64,000 bases of DNA from Paenibacillus peoriae (GCF_022531965.1 NZ_CP092831.1:2737001-2801000); one strand, 5' to 3'; positions 43,814 to 52,292 are shown, numbered from the stretch's first letter. Made by a program: numbers and translations. The notes: a model not told the origin generated them from the letters alone.

Positions 43814-43840
43814 ATCCGTTTTCTAAAATGCAATGATTTC

Positions 43841-43903
43841 ACTTTGCGTGTGCAGAGGGTGGCGGCTTGTCCGACTGCCCTTGCCTGCAAAGTATTCTTT
43901 TTC
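43841..43903 (+). terminator. Terminator-like hairpin just after the NRPS
   Basis: Outer arms ACTTTGC (43841-43847) and GCAAAGT (43887-43893) enclose an inner G+C-rich stem with one bulge (AGGGTGGCGG pairing to CCGACTGCCCT). ATTCTTTTT follows. It lies about 30 bases after the stop, so the synthetase is probably the last gene of its transcript. Confidence 0.65.
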
Positions 43904-44101
43904 CGACACAACGCTCATGTACTAACATTAAAAAAAATACAATTCCCTTTGAAAATTTAAGTATTATAAACAATTCGTCGAGTTTAGGTTGATTATGCAC
44001 ATTATATATTAGGGGAAGAGTATAAGATGGATTAGCTCCATTTTATATTCCGAATTGTTTAGATTATATAAAAGGTACCACTTTGAGTAAGCTCAATGAA
44101 C

Positions 44102-44152
44102 TCTAACAAAAGAAGACCCGCGTTTCAATAACGCGGGTCTTCTTTTGTTAGA
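44102..44152. terminator. Bidirectional terminator, 21-bp perfect stem
   Basis: Arms 44102-44122 and 44132-44152 are perfectly complementary around a nine-base loop. The core AGACCCGCG/CGCGGGTCT is flanked by A-rich sequence on the left and T-rich sequence on the right within the stem, the usual form of a terminator that works in both directions. It separates the NRPS from the downstream, partly convergent material. Confidence 0.8.
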
Positions 44153-44194
44153 AATTGCTGGTTTGATTCATATGCAGTTTAAAGACCAATTTGA

Positions 44195-44296
44195 TTAAAC
44201 CATCATTTTAATTACGATAATTCCAATCAATGCAAGAATTAAGCCGAATATCTCTTGACGACTCATTTTTTCTTTTAGATAGAATTGAGACACGTT
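44195..44296 (-). pseudogene. C-terminal remnant of a DMT-superfamily transporter
   Basis: Read on the minus strand, 34 codons end with QFYLKEKMSRQ, the helix GLILALIGIIVI and KMMV before a stop at 44195-44197. This is the charged loop plus last transmembrane helix typical of EamA/DMT transporters. Upstream the frame meets a TAG at 44297-44299 and no further coding is visible, so only the last helix survives. Whether it came from an EamA or an SMR protein is unclear. Confidence 0.6.
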
Positions 44297-44640
44297 CTAA
44301 AAGTGTCCCTTCATTTTTTTGATTTTTTTGTTTTGCTCATTAAAAGTTACATCTGTTGAAGAAGGAACTTGTCTAATCTTAATTACAAAGGCTATAAAAC
44401 AAGATGGCCAGTATGCCCCATTGCCAGTCTTGATACTGTCCTACTTGCAGATCTCGCTTGTATCTAACAACGATAAGAGAGAGGATAATTACAGAATCCG
44501 ACTAGCTGCACTAAAACGGCGTCTCTTCCCAAAGCAAAGGAGCTAGCAGGATAACAAGCGCAGGCGTTAGTCCCGAAAAAAATGCTATGACTGAAGCTCG
44601 ACCAAGACAAACTTAAGATCGAAACAAAGAGATATGAGCA

Positions 44641-45303
44641 TCAAGCTTCAGTCTCAACTTGGATATTACATCTTTTATCTTTCTCATGATTTGGTGATGT
44701 AGCAGAGTGTGTTAATATGCGGTCAAGTATTTTTTTAGTAAATGGCATAAAGTAATTGAGTATTAGCCCCCCTAAACAAACGGTTAACAAGGTTCCAATG
44801 CCAATGGGTCCGTTTAAAAGGACTGCTATGATCAAGAATATAAGGTAGATGAATGTTCTCGAAAAAAATAGATTTGTTCTAGTAAATTCTTGTATGATTA
44901 ATGTTAATCGGTCAACTGGAATGGGTGCAAAATTTGTCTGTAAATATGTTGCAGTTCCTAATCCTACAACAACTAAACCAATTCCAAAACAAACAACTTT
45001 GCTGTACCATAGTTCAGGTGTTATCAAATTGTGTAATAAAAAAAGCCACATATCAATACCAATACCCGTTATAAATGCTGTTAACAACCCCAAAACTTCT
45101 GGTGTTTGTCTTTTTAAAAGCGAATTACAACCTATCAATATTATAGCTATTATGATTTCCCAACTTCCCACAGTAAGCCCCACATTTATAGACAGTCCTA
45201 CTAAAAGTGCATCAAAAGGTGAAGCCCCAAGGTCTGATTGTATAGTGAACGAAATTCCAAGGGATAATATAAAAATTCCTAATACGAAAAAAATATATTT
45301 CAA
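44641..45303 (-). CDS. YczE/YyaS-like integral membrane protein
   Basis: The protein has about 220 residues and five to six hydrophobic segments. It carries the family hallmark near its start: GISFTIQSDLGASPFDALL, followed by VGSWEII and later QTNFAPIPVD. It belongs with the YczE/YyaS/YitT-like membrane proteins, whose biochemical role is unknown; B. subtilis YczE lies beside sfp and is needed for bacillaene production. The frame is open to an ATG at 45375, but that would place the start inside the MarR operator. A TTG at 45301-45303 is preceded by AAAGAGGTCGAG and gives the normal family N-terminus, so I chose it. It is divergent from the marR gene and probably controlled by it. Confidence 0.82.
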   Translation of the reverse strand: MKYIFFVLGIFILSLGISFTIQSDLGASPFDALLVGLSINVGLTVGSWEIIIAIILIGCNSLLKRQTPEVLGLLTAFITGIGIDMWLFLLHNLITPELWYSKVVCFGIGLVVVGLGTATYLQTNFAPIPVDRLTLIIQEFTRTNLFFSRTFIYLIFLIIAVLLNGPIGIGTLLTVCLGGLILNYFMPFTKKILDRILTHSATSPNHEKDKRCNIQVETEA

Positions 45304-45331
45304 TTTACTCGACCTCTTTAATATAATTTTA

Positions 45332-45394
45332 TGTTGCAAATGCAATAAAAATAAGGTAAATTCAATATATATCATTTTTATTGCATTTGCAACA
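45332..45394. promoter_or_regulatory. Paired MarR-type operator in the divergent promoter
   Basis: Two 21-base arms, 45332-45352 and 45374-45394, are perfect inverted copies separated by 21 bases. Each contains a palindrome of its own, TTGCAAATGCAA at 45334-45345 and TTGCATTTGCAA at 45381-45392. The site sits between the divergent yczE-like and marR genes, so the MarR protein probably represses both and itself. Confidence 0.75.
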
Positions 45395-45417
45395 AAATAG
45401 GGGTAAAGGAGTCCATT

Positions 45418-45870
45418 ATGAAGGAAGTACTTCGTGAAATTGGAATGATCGCAAGAGCATTAGATTCTATAAGCAATATTGAATTCAAAGAATATGACCT
45501 TACAAAAGGACAATATTTATACCTTGTACGAATATGTGAAAACCCAGGAATCATTCAAGAAAAGTTAGCTGAGATGATAAAAGTAGATCGAACAACCGCA
45601 TCTCGTGCTATAAAAAAACTTGTTATCAACGGATTTATTGAAAAGGAAGAGGATCAGCATAACAAAAAAATTAATAAACTCTTTCCAACAGAAAAAGGGA
45701 ATAAAGTCTATCCTTTTATAAAAAGAGAACATGATTATTCGGATAATGTTGCATTAGCGGGATTTTCGGAAAGTGAAGTAAACACCATTTTTAATCTTCT
45801 TCAAAGAGTAAGAAAAAATATAGGTGATGAATGGGAATTTGTAAAAAAAGGGAACAAGAGAAATTATTGA
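45418..45870 (+). CDS. MarR-family transcriptional regulator
   Basis: The 150-residue protein has the winged-helix core of MarR regulators: a dimerising N-terminal helix, LAEMIKVDRTTASRAIKKL as recognition helix (about residues 54-72), GFIEKEEDQHNKKI as the wing, then FPTEKG. A GGTAAAGGAG ribosome site precedes the ATG. It is transcribed toward paiA, 26 bases away, so the two probably form an operon. MarR proteins release DNA on binding small phenolic or other ligands; the ligand here is unknown. Base composition is much more A+T rich than in the NRPS or amylase genes. Confidence 0.88.
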   Translation: MKEVLREIGMIARALDSISNIEFKEYDLTKGQYLYLVRICENPGIIQEKLAEMIKVDRTTASRAIKKLVINGFIEKEEDQHNKKINKLFPTEKGNKVYPFIKREHDYSDNVALAGFSESEVNTIFNLLQRVRKNIGDEWEFVKKGNKRNY

Positions 45871-45890
45871 TTTACATGAAGGAGCGATAA

Positions 45891-46415
<525 letters not shown>

Positions 46416-46451
46416 GTTTAGGGAGATATACGAATTTTTATTGATTTTATA

Positions 46452-46479
46452 TTGTGATTGATTCACTACTGTGTATAAT
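46452..46479 (+). promoter_or_regulatory. Sigma-A-type promoter of the guanidine riboswitch operon
   Basis: TTGTGA at 46452-46457 and TATAAT at 46474-46479 are separated by 16 bases, with TG at 46472-46473 next to the -10. Transcription would start about 20 bases before the riboswitch aptamer. Confidence 0.65.
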
Positions 46480-46504
46480 GTTAACTAAAATTGAATTCAA
46501 AAAT

Positions 46505-46600
46505 GTTTTCTAGGGTTCCGCGATGTAATATCGGCTGGTCCGAGAGAAAACTCACAGTCGTCGTACTGTGCCACGGAGGAATAAAAGCCTGGGAGAAAAA
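46505..46600 (+). promoter_or_regulatory. Guanidine-I riboswitch (ykkC RNA)
   Basis: The conserved ykkC blocks are all present in order: CTAGGGTTCCG at about 46510, CTGGTCCGAGAG at about 46535, CCACGGAGGAATAAAAGCC at 46571-46589 and GGGAGA. These form the aptamer that binds free guanidinium. The expression platform is the overlapping terminator. The downstream genes encode a guanidinium exporter, the usual target. Confidence 0.92.
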
Positions 46601-46634
46601 CTGCTGTATGCAGTATTCTCTCAGGCTTTTTTTA
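46584..46634 (+). terminator. Regulated terminator of the guanidine riboswitch
   Basis: The AGCCTGGGAGAA arm pairs with TTCTCTCAGGCT, with an extra inner pairing ACTGC/GCAGT, followed by a T run. The left arm overlaps the conserved aptamer block, so ligand binding should prevent the hairpin and switch the exporter on. Confidence 0.85.
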
Positions 46635-46691
46635 TTGCTGCTATAAATTCATACTACATTTCCAGCATTATCTAAAAGGAGGAAGCACAGA

Positions 46692-47033
46692 ATGAACAAG
46701 ACATGGTTATCTGTTGTAGTTGCGGCATTATTCGAAGTTGGATGGGTCATCGGCCTGAAACATGCCAGCGGCTGGTTAGAATGGGGGGGCACTTTAGTTG
46801 CCATTTTAGTAAGTTTCATACTCATGATTATGGCTTCCCGTACGCTTCCGGTAGGTACGGTGTATGCAGTATTTGTCGGGTTGGGAACGGCCGGCACTGT
46901 ATTAGCAGAAATTTTGTTGTTTGGTGCTGAGGTAAAGGGATCTAAATTGTTGCTAATCGGGGTGCTTCTGCTCGGAGTTGTAGGACTCAAAATACAGAGT
47001 AAAGAGAAGAAACAAGGAAAAGAGGTGCACTGA
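46692..47033 (+). CDS. ykkC: Guanidinium exporter subunit, SMR family (YkkC-like)
   Basis: The 113-residue protein has four transmembrane segments of the small multidrug resistance family. Glu15 in [14 protein letters not shown] is the conserved coupling acid, and [18 protein letters not shown] is the signature of the guanidinium-exporter (Gdx) subtype. It lies behind a guanidine-I riboswitch and four bases before the second subunit. Such pairs form an obligate heterodimer that exports guanidinium in exchange for protons. AAAAGGAGGAAGC precedes the ATG. The C-terminal tail is rich in Lys and Glu, as in B. subtilis YkkC. Confidence 0.93.
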   Translation: MNKTWLSVVVAALFEVGWVIGLKHASGWLEWGGTLVAILVSFILMIMASRTLPVGTVYAVFVGLGTAGTVLAEILLFGAEVKGSKLLLIGVLLLGVVGLKIQSKEKKQGKEVH

Positions 47034-47036
47034 CGT

Positions 47037-47351
47037 ATGAACTGGGTATTTCTTATTTTGGCAGGCGTATTTGAGATGATGGGAGTTCTCATGATTAATA
47101 AGCTCTATAAAGACCGGAATTTCCTGTCTGCTTTTTACTTGCTTGCAGGCTTTGGATTGAGCTTTTTGTTTCTATCCCTGGCCATGGAAACACTACCAAT
47201 GGGAACGGCCTACGCTGTCTGGACCGGTATTGGAGCTTCTGGCGGAGCCATATTGGGCATGATCTTCTACAGTGAACCGCGTAATACCGCGAGGATTCTG
47301 TTCATCGCGATGGTACTCGGTTCAGCAGTTGGCCTAAAGCTGGTAAGCTGA
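47037..47351 (+). CDS. ykkD: Guanidinium exporter subunit, SMR family (YkkD-like)
   Basis: The 104-residue protein has four hydrophobic helices, conserved Glu13 in GVFEMMGVLM and PMGTAYAVWTGIGASGG. The shorter C-terminus matches YkkD-type partners. It starts four bases after the ykkC stop, within the same riboswitch-controlled operon, and should form the second half of the heterodimeric guanidinium/proton antiporter in the cell membrane. Confidence 0.93.
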   Translation: MNWVFLILAGVFEMMGVLMINKLYKDRNFLSAFYLLAGFGLSFLFLSLAMETLPMGTAYAVWTGIGASGGAILGMIFYSEPRNTARILFIAMVLGSAVGLKLVS

Positions 47352-47435
47352 ATAATGATGGAATTAGAAAAACTGCTGCTCATCTTAGAACAGCAGCGAA
47401 CTATCTGAATGCTTATGGTAGCTAGAAAAGACCAG

Positions 47436-47481
47436 CGTGCAGACAAAGTATCGATAAGAAATTTTGTCTGCATGTTTTTTT
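47436..47481 (+). terminator. Terminator of the ykkCD operon
   Basis: Arms 47436-47447 and 47463-47474 (GCAGACAAA pairing with TTTGTCTGC, extended outward) are followed by seven T residues. It lies about 85 bases after ykkD and stops reading into the convergent regulator remnant. Confidence 0.8.
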
Positions 47482-47497
47482 GCATACTCTTAGCCTT

Positions 47498-48478
47498 CTA
47501 TCTCTGATCTTCAGGATCGCCGCGTTGTGTTTTCAGTTTTAGAAAATGAAGAGTCATTTGAAGCTTCAGGCGAATATCACCATCGCTTAGATCAACCTCG
47601 AAAAGCTCACGTATCCTGTTGATTCGATAGAACAAAGTATTTCTATGAATAAAAAGTGTTTTAGCAGCAAGATTTGGAGTGTCCACATATTGAAGATAGG
47701 CTTCAAGGGTGGGCAGTAAACTTGTTTTGTGGCCATTGTCATAAGCAATTAACTTTTGGATAACTGGATGGCAGAAGTCAGCGAGATCGTTCTGTTCCGA
47801 TATGATCCTTCCAATATGCTCGCAGAGATAGTCCTCATACATATACACTGGCTTGTTTGAATTAAGTTGGAAATCAATCTCGACGGCGGTTAGGCATTGC
47901 TTATAATATTTTCGCAAAAAAGTTAAATGACTAAAGCAGTTACTCAGCGAAGCAGTTAGACCGTTTACTTGGAGAAATTCTAGAAATCGTTTGTCTTCAG
48001 CAATGATTTTACAGGATGAATCAACGAGGGAAATGAGAAATACAATGCGTCCCTGATATACGATCCAGCGGCTATCCGGTAGCAATTGGATCATATGCTG
48101 TGCAACTAACTGAACTTTCCCGTCAAAAAAGCTGTTCTTCAGGTCTGTCAAGGTCATCACTCTTAGGTAGGTGTAAGCGTCCAGTCCAGATGAGCCAGTC
48201 GCATTGCGATGACATTAGCATCATTGAGCTCGCCTGTGAGCAGTTCGGAAAGCAAAAAGCTATGCATCATTCCTTGACTACAATTATAAAAGTCGTTCTT
48301 TTGCAATTCTACCGAAACCAGCTCACAAAGAAATTGCACTCAGTTCAAAATCAATATCTGTAAATTTACGATCCAGTTCCATAACACTGACCTGCGCGAA
48401 TTCTATACCATGTACGTACACCAAAGCTGTTATCCAACAGTCGTTGGTCTCGGGATCGCGTGAATAATAAACTGCATT
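47498..48478 (-). pseudogene. PucR/CdaR-type transcriptional regulator, broken by two frameshifts
   Basis: The 3' two-thirds (47498-48160) stays open and ends with the PucR C-terminal helix-turn-helix: LEAYLQYVDTPNLAAKTLFI, then HRNTLFYRINRIRELF. Further upstream on the minus strand the same protein continues in other frames: SFLLSELLTGELNDANVIAM and LVSVELQKNDFYN, and before that YYSRDPETNDCWITALVY and MELDRKFTDIDFELS. Frame changes fall near 48170-48185 and 48324-48330. The homology ends at about 48478, where an epoxide hydrolase fragment begins on the other strand. A functional protein is unlikely, although a short protein from 48160 could still be made. Confidence 0.75.
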
Positions 48479-48684
48479 TCACCGAAGGTCAGCGCGTTAC
48501 TGTTCCAACAGGGGTTTCCTTATTTCCCAAGGAGCTGCCCACGCCTCCCCGAAGCTGGGTAGAACGCGTCTATAATATTACGTACTGGGAGAAAGCGAAT
48601 AAAGGCGGTCATTTCGCCGCTATGGAAAATCCTAAATTGTTTGCCGACCATCTAAATCATTTTTTTCATTCATTAAGCGTCTGA
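48460..48684 (+). pseudogene. C-terminal fragment of an epoxide hydrolase (alpha/beta hydrolase)
   Basis: The 74 codons read GQRVTVPTGVSLFPKELP, PPRSWVERVYNITYW and KGGHFAAMENPKLFADHL. This is the end of the EHN-type epoxide hydrolase family, including the catalytic histidine segment GGHFAA. The family is normally about 380 residues, so the first four-fifths, including the nucleophile, are missing. The boundary with the PucR remnant near 48478 marks a deletion or recombination junction. Confidence 0.75.
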
Positions 48685-49008
48685 TAGCCTCTATCCTTCG
48701 GGGAGCAATGCAGGGGGGATAAACAACAACGGAATGGACAAGAGAGCAGGGTACGTGCTCACGCTTTATAAGTTCTAGGGGCGGGATAACCCACTAATAC
48801 TTGATGGTTGTTGGTCATTAAATATACGGAAGAATTTACGCACATAGAAGCTGTCGTTGGGGCATCTTGGTTCACTCCCATCCGTTAAAAATTTAGTTCA
48901 GAGCAATATCCTGACTCTCTCTCTTAGATATACTTTTTAATTGGAAGCAACCTTAGCACAGTGCAATACCGAACTGAGGTTGCTTCAGTTATCTAAGACA
49001 TACTACCG
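48685..49008. other. Intergenic region with one hairpin
   Basis: No gene is seen. GAAGCAACCT (48944-48953) pairs with AGGTTGCTTC (48977-48986). It lies just beyond the end of the minus-strand amylase gene and could be its terminator, but there is no clear T run on either strand. Confidence 0.45.
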
Positions 49009-51855
49009 TTATTTCAGATAGGTTCCCGTTTCTCCAATTCCACCTCTACCATTCAATACATATACCCTTGCATTTCCTTTGCCGGAGCATGTCAGGGTAA
49101 TCTTGCCATCAGTAACGGTTTTGGAATCACCGGTCACCGCATCCACATAGGTTCCGTTCGGAATTCCGGTAAACGTGGCGTTTCCTGAAATCGTGACCAA
49201 TGCAAAGCTGTCAATGCCTTTGGCACTGTCGGTATATCTTCTCTTAAACGCCAGATTGCCCGACACATTCTCTGTGGAATACTGGCCTTTTTGCAAGGCG
49301 GGAACAGCTCTTCTGATTAAATTAAGCTGTCTGATATGTTTCGCCAGAGGATGGTTGAGCGATTCCGCAAGCGTGCCAGTAGCATTTGTGTATTTGCCGT
49401 AATCTTGTACCGTAACATTGCCTTCCACGTGATCGCCGAAATATGCTCGTCCCGTTTTGCTTAGCGGTGCGTTTGGACCTGTATCAATAGTTGCCCCTTT
49501 TTGAAACTCGATTTCGGAGCCGTAGAAGATAGCGGGTATTCCGCGGAAGGTGAACATCAGATCGAGATTCTCAGCCCAAGTGTCCTGTGTGCCCGCGAAT
49601 CTTTGATTTTCCGGAGCCTGGTCAGGAGCATAGTCATGCGAGTCGACATAGGTTACATTCCACGTAGCATCATTATAGTATTGGTCGCCACTTCTCATAT
49701 TGAATGCTTCATGCGCGGTCTTGAATGCCCAATGCATTGGAAAATCAATCACATCCATGCCCGATTTCATCGAATAGTCAGGCGTATGATAGGTATTTCC
49801 GTTTAAGAGAGCATTGTTCGAGGTTGGCTGTCCTGCTGTAGTAGAGTTGTCCGTCCACTCTTGTTCAACTGACGCTTTATTGGAGGCGTAGTCATTCTTT
49901 CCATCGCCCGGATACGATTTCGAGCTTTTCCAAGTATAGAATGGCGTCGAGATCGCCGGAATTCCACTGTTCCAAACATCTCTGTAACGTGTGGCTACTT
50001 CTCCAAAAATATAGAAATCCGAGCCGCCTCTTGTTTTCCAGGCAGGAATATAGTATTTATTGAAAATATACCGGCTCACATGCTTCACCGTATCGACACG
50101 GAAAGCGTCAACACCCATGTCAATATAGTGATTGTAGGTATCAATTAAATATTTGTTAACTGCAGGGTTTTCCGTGTTCAAATCCACGCAATCTCCCGCT
50201 ATCTGACCAGTCTGAACCGTATAGGATTCCCAGGAAAGACTTTTCTCTGTATGGTAAATGTTATTGTTCGTTCCCTCGTTCTTCATTAAGGCGAGCCTTG
50301 CCTGATACTGCTGATCGGGTGTCATAGTATCATAGTTTGGTGGCAGCTTATCCGTAGTTTTCACCAAGTTGTTAGCAGTATCCGGTTTAGCCGGATCTTT
50401 CTTGAACATGGGGTACAGATTCTCTTCACCGAAATTACCCGTATGATTGACGACGATGTCCTGAATAACCTTCAGCCCTTTGGCATGGGCTGCATTGATC
50501 AAATCCTGATAAGAAGCTCCCGCCGATTCATACCGTGGGTCTACTTTGGCAAAATTTAAAGCATGGTAACCATGGTAATCATAACCGCTGGCATTTTGCA
50601 CAACAGGTGTAATCCAGATGGCGCTGAATCCGAGGGCTTTGATATAATCGAGCTTTTGAATCAGCCCCTTAAAGTCTCCTCTCCAAGCCGGGTCCGAATC
50701 TGGATTGCGCGCCTTTCCATCATCCCATGCGTGCACGTTGTTGCTCGGATCACCGTCATAGAACCGAGAAGTAATCACGAAATAGATGGTGTCTTCCCGA
50801 AAATCCTTCTTATTTCCAATATTATAAACAAAGCTCTGCTTGGTTTGATTACCAGCGCCGTCTATAACGAGAAATTTTAATGTCGTAGTCTTGGAGATAA
50901 GAATAGACGGTCCAGTCAATCCGGTCAGCGCGTTGCCGAGAATATAGACTTTTGAGCTTGTGGTTGGTTCTGTACCATCCTCCGTATAGTATGCCTTGGT
51001 CGTTGCCGCCTTGTTATCTTTCAGGTTAAAGGATACAGTCACCGAGGAATCAGAATGCCCGGCAGGCAAATTCGCTGTGATTGTCGGAGCTTGCAGATCT
51101 GCATTCAGGTCAATTACATAATCAAAAGAGGATGCATTTCCAGTTTGACCGATTGAGTTGATACCGAAGGCCTTAATGGTCAAAGAGGAAGCAACTTGGA
51201 TTGGAGAGGTATACAAGGTCGAGGATGTCGTAGGTGTCGAACCATCTATCGTATAGTAAATCTTATCATCACTGTTGGTGCTGGAAAGCGTCACCGTTTG
51301 GGACGAATCATATGTTTTGGGTACAGGAGAGGCGGAAATCGCCGGAATTTTAGGCATTTCCGGGCTGACATCATACCATGTGTTATCTGTGTAATACCAG
51401 CCCTCTTTCACACTGCGGGACAAGTCGGCCGTTTGTTTGCCGCTACTGTCATTGAAAATGAGGCTTGAGCCTGTGGCATCGGCAATGGTGTAGCTGTACC
51501 AGTCATTTCCATCCGACTTCATCAGGATTCCCGGCCACGCCCCGCTTATCGGAACGCTTGCCGGATTCAGATTCCAGTAATGGATTCGAATCGCTGAATT
51601 CCAGCTTGAAGGTTTCTTAAAGTGAACCGTTAACCCAGTTTGAGTTGATTTAGTTGTTGTGGTAGGTGCATACGTTGCGGTAACGGTAGACGTGATCGAA
51701 GCGGTTGTCGATGGAAGAGCAGTCGCTGTGGAATTCGTGTAGGTGGCTGTATAATCGTTGTTACTCGAAGCTACGCCGGGTAAGCCGAAGAAGTTGAAGC
51801 AAAGCGATAAAATAATCAACCAAGAAATAAAACTCCCAGTTTTTTTTCTTAGCAA
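49009..51855 (-). CDS. Secreted GH13 alpha-amylase with N-terminal CBM26
   Basis: The 948-residue precursor starts at a TTG (51853-51855) eight bases after CCTCCT on the plus strand (AGGAGG on the coding strand). Residues 1-30 form a signal peptide, followed by a Ser/Thr-rich linker (about 35-73). A CBM26-like starch-binding module follows (LTVHFKKPSSWNSAIRIHYW, about 75-163). Next is a chitobiase-like domain (IYYTIDGSTPTTSSTLY), a second such repeat (AYYTEDGTEPTTSSKVY), and the GH13 barrel from about 353. Catalytic residues are Asp588 (AFRVDTVKH), Glu619 (FGEV) and Asp741 (YVDSHD). It should hydrolyse internal alpha-1,4 bonds of starch outside the cell. Operator and cre-like sites precede it. 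Confidence 0.92.
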   Translation of the reverse strand: MLRKKTGSFISWLIILSLCFNFFGLPGVASSNNDYTATYTNSTATALPSTTASITSTVTATYAPTTTTKSTQTGLTVHFKKPSSWNSAIRIHYWNLNPASVPISGAWPGILMKSDGNDWYSYTIADATGSSLIFNDSSGKQTADLSRSVKEGWYYTDNTWYDVSPEMPKIPAISASPVPKTYDSSQTVTLSSTNSDDKIYYTIDGSTPTTSSTLYTSPIQVASSLTIKAFGINSIGQTGNASSFDYVIDLNADLQAPTITANLPAGHSDSSVTVSFNLKDNKAATTKAYYTEDGTEPTTSSKVYILGNALTGLTGPSILISKTTTLKFLVIDGAGNQTKQSFVYNIGNKKDFREDTIYFVITSRFYDGDPSNNVHAWDDGKARNPDSDPAWRGDFKGLIQKLDYIKALGFSAIWITPVVQNASGYDYHGYHALNFAKVDPRYESAGASYQDLINAAHAKGLKVIQDIVVNHTGNFGEENLYPMFKKDPAKPDTANNLVKTTDKLPPNYDTMTPDQQYQARLALMKNEGTNNNIYHTEKSLSWESYTVQTGQIAGDCVDLNTENPAVNKYLIDTYNHYIDMGVDAFRVDTVKHVSRYIFNKYYIPAWKTRGGSDFYIFGEVATRYRDVWNSGIPAISTPFYTWKSSKSYPGDGKNDYASNKASVEQEWTDNSTTAGQPTSNNALLNGNTYHTPDYSMKSGMDVIDFPMHWAFKTAHEAFNMRSGDQYYNDATWNVTYVDSHDYAPDQAPENQRFAGTQDTWAENLDLMFTFRGIPAIFYGSEIEFQKGATIDTGPNAPLSKTGRAYFGDHVEGNVTVQDYGKYTNATGTLAESLNHPLAKHIRQLNLIRRAVPALQKGQYSTENVSGNLAFKRRYTDSAKGIDSFALVTISGNATFTGIPNGTYVDAVTGDSKTVTDGKITLTCSGKGNARVYVLNGRGGIGETGTYLK

Positions 51856-51893
51856 GTTAACAACCTCCTGATAATATTTAGTGGAATGGATTT

Positions 51894-51907
51894 TGCAACC
51901 GGTTGCA
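51894..51907. promoter_or_regulatory. LacI-family (MalR-like) operator, amylase on the minus strand
   Basis: TGCAACCGGTTGCA is a perfect 14-base palindrome fitting GCAANCGNTTGC, the form bound by LacI/GalR proteins such as MalR. It lies about 25 bases upstream of the ribosome binding site, where a repressor would block transcription. Confidence 0.75.
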
Positions 51908-51993
51908 TTAAAAGTAAAAAAAAGAAAGGCATTTATTTGGATAAAATAGATTCATTGATCGCCTCCTCCATGGTATGTAGGGAAATAAATCAT

Positions 51994-52007
51994 TGTACGC
52001 GCTTACA
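51994..52007. promoter_or_regulatory. cre-like site (CcpA)
   Basis: TGTACGCGCTTACA matches the catabolite-responsive consensus TGWAANCGNTNWCA at all but one fixed position. It is about 140 bases upstream of the minus-strand amylase start, consistent with glucose repression by CcpA. Confidence 0.6.
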
Positions 52008-52280
52008 AAAGAAAATATGAAAAAAAACATCCACAGGGCACTATGCCAATGATTTTTCCTTTTATGATTATATCAACCATACTTTTACTAGTCAATGCAA
52101 TTGCAGGGACATTATTCAAATCTAAGAAAACCAGTTCGTAATTGAAGTCAACGTCCAAAAAGTCTTGAAGGCACAGTGAATAATAATGAGGGGGAAAAAA
52201 GGCCGTTGGAAATTTATCTTTAATATAAGCATTGACAAATTGTAAAATAAATGAAATCATGTCGTTGAGCTCAATTATGT

Positions 52281-52292
52281 GCAAACGATTGC
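52281..52292. promoter_or_regulatory. LacI-family (MalR-like) operator, amylase on the plus strand
   Basis: GCAAACGATTGC fits GCAANCGNTTGC, the same pattern as the operator of the divergent amylase. A near copy, GCAAACGATTGG, occurs at 52462-52473 inside the signal-peptide coding region, so looping between two sites is possible. Confidence 0.6.

Larger units (their letters stand above)
43904..44640. other. Intergenic region between NRPS and the yczE-like gene
   Basis: No intact gene is visible. The stretch holds a strong symmetric hairpin at 44102-44152 and the tail of a transporter gene at 44195-44296, both listed separately. An open frame at 44319-44546 has no recognisable family resemblance or good ribosome site. 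Confidence 0.6.

Noticed and set aside
5273..43076. Many open frames of 60-410 codons antisense to or in other frames of the NRPS
   Set aside because: They are by-products of the G+C-rich, repetitive NRPS coding sequence; they recur at equivalent positions in each module and lack ribosome sites.
44319..44546. A 75-codon open frame between NRPS and the yczE-like gene
   Set aside because: No family features and no clear ribosome binding site.
44849..45400. A 183-codon plus-strand open frame opposite the yczE-like gene
   Set aside because: The minus strand encodes a clear membrane-protein family; this frame is its antisense shadow and would cross the MarR operator.
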